Source of the DNA: F23-D06 sp045132055
GTDB taxonomy: Bacteria > Bacteroidota > Bacteroidia > Bacteroidales > WCHB1-69
Direction: 5' to 3'
NCBI GenBank assembly: GCA_045132055.1
Contig: JBGURP010000041.1
Span: 42,923 to 106,922, forward strand
Length of the DNA: 64,000 nt
The notes beneath the pieces are model-generated. The model ran no database searches, was not told the DNA's origin, and saw nothing but the letters and a program-made list of their open reading frames with translations. The position numbers were made by a program, and so were the translations under genes. Below, in pieces: positions 50,010 through 57,270 of this stretch. The number at the start of each line of letters is the position of its first letter. Position 1 is the stretch's first letter.

Positions 50010-51830
50010 ATGGAACCGTTGAAACATGAGTGCGGCGTGGCGATGATCCGCCTGCTGAAGCCGCTGGAATACTACGAGAAAAAATACGGCACCTGGGCTT
50101 ACGGGTTCAACAAACTCTATCTGATGATGGAGAAGCAGCACAACCGCGGCCAGGAGGGAGCCGGTATCGCCTCCGTCAGTCTGACCAATGAGCCTGGTAC
50201 GGAGTATATGTTCCGTGAAAAGGCTGAGGGCAAGGACGCTATCACCAAGATATTTTCAAAGGTGACGGAAGAGATGTCAGGAGAGTTGTTGATGGGGCAT
50301 TTGCGCTATTCCACCACGGGCAAAAGCGGTCTGACGTTTGTGCATCCTTTCCTGCGTCGTAACAACTGGCGAGCCAAGAACCTCTGTCTGTGCGGCAATT
50401 TCAACATGACCAACGTTGAGGAGGTTTTCCAGTTCCTGACCGCCCAGGGACAGTCGCCGCGAGTCTATGGCGACACGTACATCACGCTTGAATTGATGGG
50501 ACACCGTCTGGATCGCGAGGTGGAACGATGGTTCGTCAAGGCTAAAGAGCAAGGTCTGGAGGGCACGGACATCACGCAATACATCGAAGACCATGTGGAG
50601 ATGGCCAATGTGCTGAAAACCACGATGAGTCATTACGATGGCGGCTACGTGATGTGTGGGCTGACGGGAAGTGGAGAGATGTTTTCTATGCGCGACCCTT
50701 GGGGTATCCGCCCTGCATTCTATTATCACGATGACGAGATTGTGGCTTTGGCCAGCGAACGTCCTGTGCTGCAGACCACCTTCGACCTGCAATGTGAGGA
50801 TATCCATGAATTGCAACCGGGCCAGGCTCTTATCGTGCGTCGCAATGGCGATTTTAGCTTGAAACAGATTCTTGGAGAAGAGAAAACAGCAACAAATTCT
50901 CAATTCTCAATTCTCAATTCTCAATTTAAATATAGTGCCTGCTCGTTCGAGCGCATCTACTTCAGCCGGGGCTCTGACCGCGATATTTATCAGGAGCGCA
51001 AACGTCTGGGCGAACAACTGATTCCCGCCATCCTGAAATCCATCGACGGCGATGTGGAAAATACCGTTTTTTCGTACATTCCCAACACGGCAGAAGTTGC
51101 TTACTATGGCATGACGGACGGCTTCCGAAAGCTTCATAATGAGATACGCACCGAAAAGGTGGTCTGGAAGGATATCAAGATGCGCACCTTCATCGCTGAC
51201 AACAGCGAGCGCAACGACCTTGCCGCCCACGTCTATGACATCAGCTACGGCTCGTTGCGACCCTACAAAGACAACCTCGTCATCATCGATGACAGCATTG
51301 TTCGAGGTACCACACTGAGAGAGAGCATCTTCAAGATTCTTGACCGTCTGCACCCCAAGAAAATCGTGATGGTCAGCTCGTCACCGCAAATCCGATACCC
51401 TGACTATTACGGCATTGACATGTCCCGTCTCGAAGAGTTTTGTGCTTTCCGTGCTACGATTGCGCTTATTGAGGAACGGGGTATGTGGCAATTGGTCAAC
51501 GACACGTATATGGCTTGCAAGCGTGAACTGCAGAAGCCCAAGGAGGAGATGCAGAACTGTGTCCGCGCCCTGTACGAACCCTTCACCATTGAGGAAATCA
51601 ATAAAAAGATTGTGGTGATGCTCCGTCCTGAGGGCATGGAGGCTCCTGTCGAACTTGTTTTCCAGAGCATTGAGGGATTGCACGAGGCTTGCCCCAACCA
51701 TCCTGGCGACTGGTACTTCACGGGACATTATCCGACACCCGGCGGCACCCGTCTCGTCAACCAAGCGTTCGTGAACTATATGGACAGCCAACAGGAGAAT
51801 CGTTCCATGCCAATTCCGAGTTCCAGATAA
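50010..51830 (+). CDS. purF: amidophosphoribosyltransferase-type protein, with a repeat-encoded insertion
   Basis: 606 aa. First committed step of purine synthesis: PRPP plus glutamine to phosphoribosylamine. The N-terminal glutaminase has a catalytic Cys at position 8 (EPLKHECGVAM) behind a short propeptide, and KQHNRGQEGAGIASV. The PRPP loop is VIIDDSIVRGTTLRES. Residues 296-306 (NSQFSILNSQF) are coded by four exact copies of attctca; the conserved CSFERIYFSRGSD resumes after them. ATG 50010 is preferred over the longer open frame because it begins the conserved propeptide. The length and C-terminal part (RALYEPFTIEEIN and onward) exceed the 505-residue E. coli enzyme. Confidence 0.9.
   Translation: MEPLKHECGVAMIRLLKPLEYYEKKYGTWAYGFNKLYLMMEKQHNRGQEGAGIASVSLTNEPGTEYMFREKAEGKDAITKIFSKVTEEMSGELLMGHLRYSTTGKSGLTFVHPFLRRNNWRAKNLCLCGNFNMTNVEEVFQFLTAQGQSPRVYGDTYITLELMGHRLDREVERWFVKAKEQGLEGTDITQYIEDHVEMANVLKTTMSHYDGGYVMCGLTGSGEMFSMRDPWGIRPAFYYHDDEIVALASERPVLQTTFDLQCEDIHELQPGQALIVRRNGDFSLKQILGEEKTATNSQFSILNSQFKYSACSFERIYFSRGSDRDIYQERKRLGEQLIPAILKSIDGDVENTVFSYIPNTAEVAYYGMTDGFRKLHNEIRTEKVVWKDIKMRTFIADNSERNDLAAHVYDISYGSLRPYKDNLVIIDDSIVRGTTLRESIFKILDRLHPKKIVMVSSSPQIRYPDYYGIDMSRLEEFCAFRATIALIEERGMWQLVNDTYMACKRELQKPKEEMQNCVRALYEPFTIEEINKKIVVMLRPEGMEAPVELVFQSIEGLHEACPNHPGDWYFTGHYPTPGGTRLVNQAFVNYMDSQQENRSMPIPSSR
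50896..50927. repeat. heptamer repeat inside purF, 4 exact units
   Basis: attctca repeated four times without error (50896-50923), plus a partial unit; translated in frame as the NSQFSIL unit. Confidence 0.95.
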
Positions 51831-51892
51831 AAACTGAATTGAGGAATTATTAGGTTGTTTTTCCGGAAATATCATCATACGATGAATAATCG

Positions 51893-51900
51893 TATTTTTG
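51893..51900 (+). promoter_or_regulatory. -7 box TATTTTTG for the deaminase gene
   Basis: Consensus box 25 bases before the ATG at 51926. Confidence 0.7.
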
Positions 51901-51925
51901 CATCACGAAAAAACACGGAAAAAGG

Positions 51926-53227
51926 ATGGAACAAACAGGTATTTCGACACAAATCTATCGCGCAAATATCATCTTCACACCGGAGAGCCATCGGTTCGAG
52001 GTCGTGCCACATGGCTATGTTGCGGTGCAAAACGGCAGGATTGAAGGCGTTTATTATGAATTGCCCGAACACTTGACGGGCTTGCCTGTTACCGATTTCG
52101 GCGACCGTCTGCTTATTCCGGCCATGAACGACATGCATGTGCATGCCCCGCAGTATCGTAATCAGGGTATTGCCATGGATTTGGAACTGTTGCCGTGGCT
52201 CCAGAATTACACTTTTCCGGAGGAGACGAAGTATGCAGACACAGACTACGCCGAGCGGATGTACCGCCGCTTTGTTCGAGACCTGTGGCGCTTCGGCACC
52301 ATGCGCTCCTGTGTGTTTGCCACCATACATACGGAAAGTACCCGCGTGCTGATGCATCTCTTTCAAGCGGCCGGTATGGGAGCACTGGTGGGAAAAGTGG
52401 GTATGAACTGCAATTGTCCCGAAGCACTTTCGGAGTCGGTAGGGGAGATGGTGCAGGGCTATGAGGCGCTGATTGCGGAATTCAACAAACCGGACGCCTT
52501 GGTGCGGCCGATTGTCACCCCTCGCTTCATCCCGTCCTGTACGCCGGAGATGCTCCGTGCCTGTGGAGAATTGGCAGCCAAGTATCAATTGCCTGTGCAG
52601 TCGCACCTTTCCGAGAACAAGGACGAGATAGCCCTGGTGCAAACGTTGGAGCCGGGAAGCACCTGCTACGGAGACGCTTACAACCAGTACGGTCTCTTTG
52701 GGCAGACGCCCACGGTAATGGCCCACTGCGTGTTTACCGAAGGGAAAGAGCTGGAACTGATGAAACGGAATGATGTGATGGTGGCCCATTGTCCCACATC
52801 GAATCTCAACGTGACAACGGACATTGCGCCCATCCGGCATTTCCTTGACAAGGGATTGCACGTTGGACTCGGCAGCGATGTCAGTGGCGGCCATGACCTG
52901 AATATCTTCCGGGTGATGGTCTATGCCATCCAGATGAGCAAGCTGCACTATCAGCGGAATCGTGAACGGCGGTTTCTCACCCTTTCAGAGGCCTTTTGGA
53001 TGGCCACCAAATCCGCAGGTCATTTCTTCGGAAAGGTCGGCAGTTTCGAGCCTGGCTATGAGTTCGACGCGCTGGTCATTGACGATTGCGACCTGAATCA
53101 CGACAACTATTCTCTGCTCGAACGTTTGGAACGGTATGTCTATCTGGGCGACGACCGCCAGATTGAGCATCGTTTCTGCCGAGGAAAGGAAGTTTTGGAT
53201 CCGAAAGATACAAACGTTCGAATTTAA
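51926..53227 (+). CDS. guaD: guanine deaminase-like amidohydrolase
   Basis: 433 aa, metal-dependent amidohydrolase. The metal-binding sequence is MNDMHVHAPQ (HxH), then QSHLSEN, MAHCVFTE and the Asp in GLGSDVSGGHDL. The DMHVHAPQY and SDVxGG pattern fits guanine deaminase more closely than other members. It would convert guanine to xanthine in purine salvage or nitrogen release, in keeping with the purine genes just upstream. It has its own promoter. Confidence 0.85.
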   Translation: MEQTGISTQIYRANIIFTPESHRFEVVPHGYVAVQNGRIEGVYYELPEHLTGLPVTDFGDRLLIPAMNDMHVHAPQYRNQGIAMDLELLPWLQNYTFPEETKYADTDYAERMYRRFVRDLWRFGTMRSCVFATIHTESTRVLMHLFQAAGMGALVGKVGMNCNCPEALSESVGEMVQGYEALIAEFNKPDALVRPIVTPRFIPSCTPEMLRACGELAAKYQLPVQSHLSENKDEIALVQTLEPGSTCYGDAYNQYGLFGQTPTVMAHCVFTEGKELELMKRNDVMVAHCPTSNLNVTTDIAPIRHFLDKGLHVGLGSDVSGGHDLNIFRVMVYAIQMSKLHYQRNRERRFLTLSEAFWMATKSAGHFFGKVGSFEPGYEFDALVIDDCDLNHDNYSLLERLERYVYLGDDRQIEHRFCRGKEVLDPKDTNVRI

Positions 53228-53247
53228 GCCTGTTCGCCTGTCTTTTC

Positions 53248-53607
53248 GTGATTCATTTGCAAGCTAAAAAGCCTTTTGTAATTTTCTTCTTCGTAGCCAT
53301 CTCCATTCCGATCATCTTCGCTATGTGGGTGCTCACAGAGGGCATTATCATCTTCGTTCAAAGCTTTGACTTTAAGAAAGTTGGATTTAGCTCCTGGTGG
53401 ACGCTGATGCTTCTCGGCATTATCATTGCGGCTCTCGGTGTTCTGGGACTCTATCATCTGGAGGTCACTGGCAATTTGGTGGCAGTTTTGATCGGTGTTG
53501 GCATTATCGCCATGGGCATCGCTTATCTTGTCGCTTTCAGTGGTATTCACAAGTTCGACAAGGAAGTCTCAAAGCTCAACAATAACATTAAAGAAATGAT
53601 CGAGTAA
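53248..53607 (+). CDS. small membrane protein, 119 aa
   Basis: Three hydrophobic segments (FVIFFFVAISIPIIFAMWVL, WWTLMLLGIIIAALGVLGLY, NLVAVLIGVGIIAMGIAYLVAF) and a short helical C-terminal tail (KFDKEVSKLNNNIKEMIE). Start is a GTG at 53248, only 20 bases after guaD; no ATG is available before the first helix. Not recognised. A terminator follows, so it is probably the last gene of the guaD unit. Confidence 0.55.
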   Translation: MIHLQAKKPFVIFFFVAISIPIIFAMWVLTEGIIIFVQSFDFKKVGFSSWWTLMLLGIIIAALGVLGLYHLEVTGNLVAVLIGVGIIAMGIAYLVAFSGIHKFDKEVSKLNNNIKEMIE

Positions 53608-53626
53608 GAAATATTTTATTCGAATG

Positions 53627-53660
53627 TAAAAGCCGTGGCCTTCGAACTGCGGCTTTTTTT
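53627..53660 (+). terminator. intrinsic terminator
   Basis: aaaagccg (53628-53635) pairs with cggctttt (53650-53657) and runs into a T tract. Confidence 0.85.
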
Positions 53661-53674
53661 CATCTTTTTTCAAA

Positions 53675-53726
53675 ATATCGCCCACGATATAATTTTTTTT
53701 GTATTTTTGCATCGTGAACGATATAA
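53675..53726 (+). promoter_or_regulatory. -7 box flanked by two dyad operators (OhrR-type regulator)
   Basis: ATATCG-N4-CGATAT (53675-53690) and ATCG-N4-CGAT (53711-53722) lie on either side of the -7 box TATTTTTG (53702-53709). The extended word TCGnnnACGATATAA starts at 53678 and again at 53712, a 34-base spacing. A regulator bound to both would cover the promoter, so autorepression by the adjacent MarR-family gene is likely. Confidence 0.75.
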
Positions 53727-53742
53727 ATAGAATACGTTACAA

Positions 53743-54204
53743 ATGAACAAGGAAACAACTGATAATCAACTAAAACTGGAAAACCAACTCTGCTTCCGAC
53801 TCTACACGGCGGCGCGGCTCACGATGGGCGCATACCACCCTTACCTGAATCCGTTGGGCATCACCTACCCGCAATATCTCGTAATGCTCGTACTTTGGGA
53901 TCAGGACAAGCAGCCGGTCTGCGACATCGCCAAGAAATTGCTGCTGGACACCAACACCGTGACCCCGCTGTTGCAACGGATGGAAAAAGCGGGATTCATC
54001 AGTCGAGTAAAAGGCAAGGAGGACACCCGCCAGCGCATTGTCTCGCTGACCAAAAAAGGCAAAGCCTTGCAAGAGAAGGCAAAACCTATTCCTGACTGTC
54101 TCCGCAACGATGTCGCATTGAAAACGGGAGAGGAGGAGGAAATCTTGAGCATCATTCCCGCATTGGACGTGTTAATCGATGGATTGAAAAAAGTAAAAAA
54201 ATAA
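53743..54204 (+). CDS. MarR-family regulator, OhrR type
   Basis: 153 aa winged-helix repressor. The N-terminal helix reads ENQLCFRLYTAARL with a single Cys at residue 17, matching the peroxide-sensing Cys of OhrR (Cys15 in B. subtilis). The body TYPQYLVMLVLWDQD, VCDIAKKLLLDTNTVTPLLQRMEKAGFI and EDTRQRIVSLTKKGK is typical of this group. A second Cys near residue 118 (PDCLRN) may serve in a two-Cys mechanism. An organic hydroperoxide would oxidise Cys17 and release the operator. Two copies of a dyad motif lie right upstream, and redox genes follow. Confidence 0.85.
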   Translation: MNKETTDNQLKLENQLCFRLYTAARLTMGAYHPYLNPLGITYPQYLVMLVLWDQDKQPVCDIAKKLLLDTNTVTPLLQRMEKAGFISRVKGKEDTRQRIVSLTKKGKALQEKAKPIPDCLRNDVALKTGEEEEILSIIPALDVLIDGLKKVKK

Positions 54205-54242
54205 AACTCAACAAATTTATACACCTTAAAATTATTGCAATT

Positions 54243-54704
54243 ATGACAAAAGAAGAAGCATTAAAGAATTTCGCCATGCTCGGAGCTGCATGGTTTGGAA
54301 ACAGCAAACAACATTTCGCCTTCTCGGCCTACGACCGCTTCAATGGTTGGAACAAACTGGCTGACAAATGGAAAGAGGAAGCCGAAGAGGAGTGGATTGA
54401 AGCCGAAGAGGTGCTCAACCGTATGGTGGAACTCGGCTGCAAGCCCGCCGACCTCCAAGAAGCCATGAAGACCATGGAATTCCCCTTCTACGACGACCCA
54501 AAACAGCAAATCGAGTCGGACTACCAGCCCAATAGCGTGAAGTTTATGAGCGAGATGGCTGAGGCCTTTGCCGACGACTACATCACCCAGAAGCTCATCT
54601 ACAAGTGGATTGAGGACGAGAAGGCCCACATGGACTGGGAGCGTCAGTACCTCAACTACATTGACAAGCTCGGCTATGAGAATTTCTTAATTGAAATGAT
54701 GTAA
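54243..54704 (+). CDS. ferritin-like (bacterioferritin-type) protein
   Basis: 153 aa, all helical, with EEAEEEWIEAEEVLNRMVELGCKPADL and MAEAFADDYITQKLIYKWIEDEKAHMDWERQYLNYI. The second block has the ferritin ExxH (EKAH) and the HxDW step of bacterioferritin (EEHIDWLETQL). The first block lacks the expected His after its Glu pair, so one half of the di-iron site may be altered. It begins 38 bases after the OhrR-type gene. Role: iron storage or peroxide-consuming iron oxidation; which is open. Confidence 0.65.
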   Translation: MTKEEALKNFAMLGAAWFGNSKQHFAFSAYDRFNGWNKLADKWKEEAEEEWIEAEEVLNRMVELGCKPADLQEAMKTMEFPFYDDPKQQIESDYQPNSVKFMSEMAEAFADDYITQKLIYKWIEDEKAHMDWERQYLNYIDKLGYENFLIEMM

Positions 54705-54740
54705 TTTCCAGAATTCAAACAACTAAAAAACATAACAACA

Positions 54741-54914
54741 ATGAAAGAGAAAGTATTACAGGCCATGCGTGAGTTCGGACAGCCCGTGAACGCAGGCAAA
54801 ATCGCAGAAATCACAGGCATCGACCGCAAGGATGTTGACAAAGCATTTGCCGAACTGAAGAAGGAGGGTGCCATTGTGTCGCCCGTCCGCTGCAAATGGG
54901 AACCGGCAAAGTAA
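54741..54914 (+). CDS. mini winged-helix protein, 57 aa
   Basis: A complete ATG-TAA frame: MKEKVLQAMREFGQP, AGKIAEITGIDRKDVDKAF, AELKKEGAIVSPVRCKWEP. The pattern of three helices and a wing (GAIVSPVRCKW) is a minimal winged-helix DNA-binding domain. One Cys in the wing could sense redox state. Similar tiny regulators occur beside rubredoxin or desulfoferrodoxin genes in anaerobes. It is 36 bases after the ferritin-like gene, in the same direction, and below the usual length cut-off for gene prediction. Confidence 0.7.
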   Translation: MKEKVLQAMREFGQPVNAGKIAEITGIDRKDVDKAFAELKKEGAIVSPVRCKWEPAK

Positions 54915-54969
54915 TCTAATGGCTTCGACGAGTGTATCCGCACCTCGATGCATACAAATTTTTTCTTCA

Positions 54970-54990
54970 CGGAGGGCTCCGGCCCTCCCT
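54970..54990 (+). other. hairpin upstream of the lactamase-rubredoxin gene
   Basis: ggagggc pairs with gccctcc around tccg, followed by ctcttta. It may attenuate or end the upstream transcript; no long T tract. Confidence 0.5.
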
Positions 54991-55009
54991 CTTTAAATTA
55001 GATAGTAAT

Positions 55010-55951
55010 ATGGAAATCAAAGCAGTAAAATTCAGAAAAGACGGCTTCTATACCCAGCCCTTCGTCTTCGGTGGTGAAGAGGGCCCTGACAAATTTGACA
55101 AAAACATCCGCTATCGCGGCAGCCTGCAGAACTACCTCATCGACACCGGTTCGGAAGTGATACTGGTAGATACGGGCATCACAGCGGGTACACCGGAAGA
55201 GGTACCCGACGAGAATTCAAAGATATTCACTGGAAAGGACATCTGCACCTACATGGAGGCATTCGCCGCCCTTGGCTACAAGCCGGAGCAGGTGACCAAG
55301 ATTCTGCTCACCCACCGCCATGCCGACCACAGCGGTGAACTTCGCTCGTTCCCCAATGCGAAGGTGTATGTGAACAAGGACGAGATGGATGCTGCCGAGT
55401 TGCAGGGTCTCACGAACCTTGTGCCAGTGAGCTATACTGACGGACCGTACTACAATTTCCCCGAATGTCAGAAGATAGCCGACGGTGTTTACCTGATCAA
55501 GGCAAAGGGCCACACCAAGGGCAACAGCATCATCGTGGTGGAGAATGACGGTTTGTTCTATATGCTTCACGGCGACATCACCTACTGTGACGAGGCGCTG
55601 TATGAGAATAAGCTGTCGGTGGTTTATGACGACCTGCCTGCAGCCCGCGAGACGTTGGACCGAGTGCGTGAATTCGTCCGTAATCATCCCACGGTGTATT
55701 GCAGCACCCACACCCCGCAGGGCTATGAGAATCTGGAGGCCAAGCGTGTGATAGACCTTGACAATCCTGTTCCGACGATTTTTGCTGAGGTTGATTTCTC
55801 GAAGCAGGAAGCCAGCGGCAAGTATGTCTGCTCCATCTGCGGCTACGTCTATGACCCGGCTGAGCACGACGGTGTGGCCTTTGAAGACCTTCCCGACGAC
55901 TGGCGCTGCCCCCGCTGCAAACAACCCAAAGAGAAATTCAACAAGGCATAA
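55010..55951 (+). CDS. metallo-beta-lactamase-fold protein fused to rubredoxin
   Basis: 313 aa. The MBL domain (1-250) has LTHRHADHSGEL (HxHxDH), GHTKGNSIIVV and the later Asp/His in HGDITYCD and STHTPQG. The last 45 residues are a rubredoxin: YVCSICGYVYDPAEHDG, then DDWRCPRCKQPKE, giving the two CxxC iron ligands. The order (MBL then rubredoxin, no flavodoxin) differs from flavodiiron proteins. ATG 55010 is used; a longer frame from 54932 would cross the hairpin at 54970. Such a fusion could pass electrons to an oxygen- or peroxide-reducing metal site, fitting the OhrR and ferritin genes upstream. Confidence 0.85.
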   Translation: MEIKAVKFRKDGFYTQPFVFGGEEGPDKFDKNIRYRGSLQNYLIDTGSEVILVDTGITAGTPEEVPDENSKIFTGKDICTYMEAFAALGYKPEQVTKILLTHRHADHSGELRSFPNAKVYVNKDEMDAAELQGLTNLVPVSYTDGPYYNFPECQKIADGVYLIKAKGHTKGNSIIVVENDGLFYMLHGDITYCDEALYENKLSVVYDDLPAARETLDRVREFVRNHPTVYCSTHTPQGYENLEAKRVIDLDNPVPTIFAEVDFSKQEASGKYVCSICGYVYDPAEHDGVAFEDLPDDWRCPRCKQPKEKFNKA

Positions 55952-55973
55952 TCCTCACTGTCAAATCACCAAT

Positions 55974-56011
55974 CCGCAATCCGGACGAAAGCTTGGGTTG
56001 CGGCTTTTTTT
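55974..56011 (+). terminator. intrinsic terminator after the lactamase-rubredoxin gene
   Basis: ccgcaa (55974-55979) pairs with ttgcgg (55998-56003), followed by a T7 run. Confidence 0.8.
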
Positions 56012-56012
56012 G

Positions 56013-56020
56013 TATCTTTG
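56013..56020 (+). promoter_or_regulatory. -7 box TATCTTTG
   Basis: Consensus box directly after the terminator; about 100 bases before the nucleoside-hydrolase-like gene. Confidence 0.6.
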
Positions 56021-56119
56021 CCATTCAAAAGCAAATACCGTCCACAACTCCGCCAGCTACTACACATACAGCGACGGCACCACCGGAAGGGAAAAAATGA
56101 ATAAAACGACAATGATACA

Positions 56120-57169
56120 ATGAAACAACGAATGAAGAAACACATCTTTCTACTCGCCGTCACCGTAATCTGCGGTTCTACGCTGATGATGTCGTGCGGC
56201 AAGGACAACATCCTGCCCTACACAGGCGTGCCGCTTGTCATCCTCGACGCCGACATCTGCTCGTCAACCGACGACCTTTTTGCCCTCGAGATGCTCTACC
56301 GCTACGAGGAGCAGGGAAAATGCCGCCTGTTGGGCGTGGTGGTGGACCGCGAGGGGGAAGCAAACGCCCGCTTCGCTGACGTGATGGGCACCTATTTCGG
56401 TCATGCCGACATCCCCATTGGACTTGTTCGCAACGGCATCAAAGACCCTCGGGTGTGGATTGACTACGCCCACGTGGCCGCCACGGAGGACAGCAACGGA
56501 CAGCCGATATTCGCTTGCAGCATCAACGACTACTCGCAGCTGCCCGACGGCTGGCAGCTCTATCGTCGCCTGTTGGCCGCCCAGCCCGATCATAGCGTGA
56601 GCATTGTCTCCACCGGCTTTGTCACCTGCCTGGCACAGCTTCTGCAATCTGCCCCCGACAGCTACTCGCCACTCAACGGCGTGGAGCTTGTACGACGCAA
56701 GGTGAAGTGCATTTACGTGATGGGCGGTGTGTTCGGAGAGGCTGAGGAGCCCGACTTCAACTTCGCCCAAAGCATTGAATTCTCCAAAGTCTTTTTCCGT
56801 CTTTGGCCGCAGGAGGTCGATATGGTGTTCTCGCCTATGGAGGTTGGTCAGAATGTAGAGTACACCCCCGAACAGGTCATCGCCGATGTCTCGTGGACCG
56901 ACGTGCATCCTATCAAGCAGGTCTATCTACAGTGTAACTGTAACACCGGTCAGCGCATGTGGGACGCGATGGCAGCCATTCATGCCGTCGAGGGCGACAG
57001 CCAATTCTCACTTTCCGAGCGTGGCACTGTGCAGCTTACCGACAATGCCGAAACCATCTTCACCCCCTCGGCTACCGGCAACTGCCGCTACCAGCTGCCT
57101 GGCGACGCGGCTTGGGCTGCCACTATGCTGGAACGCATCAGGACATTCAATAAAATGAGAGTTGAATAA
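56120..57169 (+). CDS. nucleoside-hydrolase-like lipoprotein
   Basis: 349 aa. The signal ends in a lipobox (TLMMSC), so it is a lipoprotein, unlike cytoplasmic nucleoside hydrolases. The N-terminal metal site DADICSSTDDLFALEML corresponds to the DTDxGxDxDDAxAL variant, with Ser in place of the middle Asp and Cys in place of Gly. Later segments VSIVSTGFVTCLAQLLQ, YVMGGVF and NFAQSIEFSKVFF fit the fold. The altered metal site suggests changed or lost activity. It has a -7 box after the previous terminator. Confidence 0.75.
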   Translation: MKQRMKKHIFLLAVTVICGSTLMMSCGKDNILPYTGVPLVILDADICSSTDDLFALEMLYRYEEQGKCRLLGVVVDREGEANARFADVMGTYFGHADIPIGLVRNGIKDPRVWIDYAHVAATEDSNGQPIFACSINDYSQLPDGWQLYRRLLAAQPDHSVSIVSTGFVTCLAQLLQSAPDSYSPLNGVELVRRKVKCIYVMGGVFGEAEEPDFNFAQSIEFSKVFFRLWPQEVDMVFSPMEVGQNVEYTPEQVIADVSWTDVHPIKQVYLQCNCNTGQRMWDAMAAIHAVEGDSQFSLSERGTVQLTDNAETIFTPSATGNCRYQLPGDAAWAATMLERIRTFNKMRVE

Positions 57170-57270
57170 TTGAGAATTATGAACAAAACAATAATCAACC
57201 TGGACGATTATGAGCCATCCGCCCAGCCTTGTACGAGATGATGAAATAAATAAAGCTGATTTTTTGAGAC

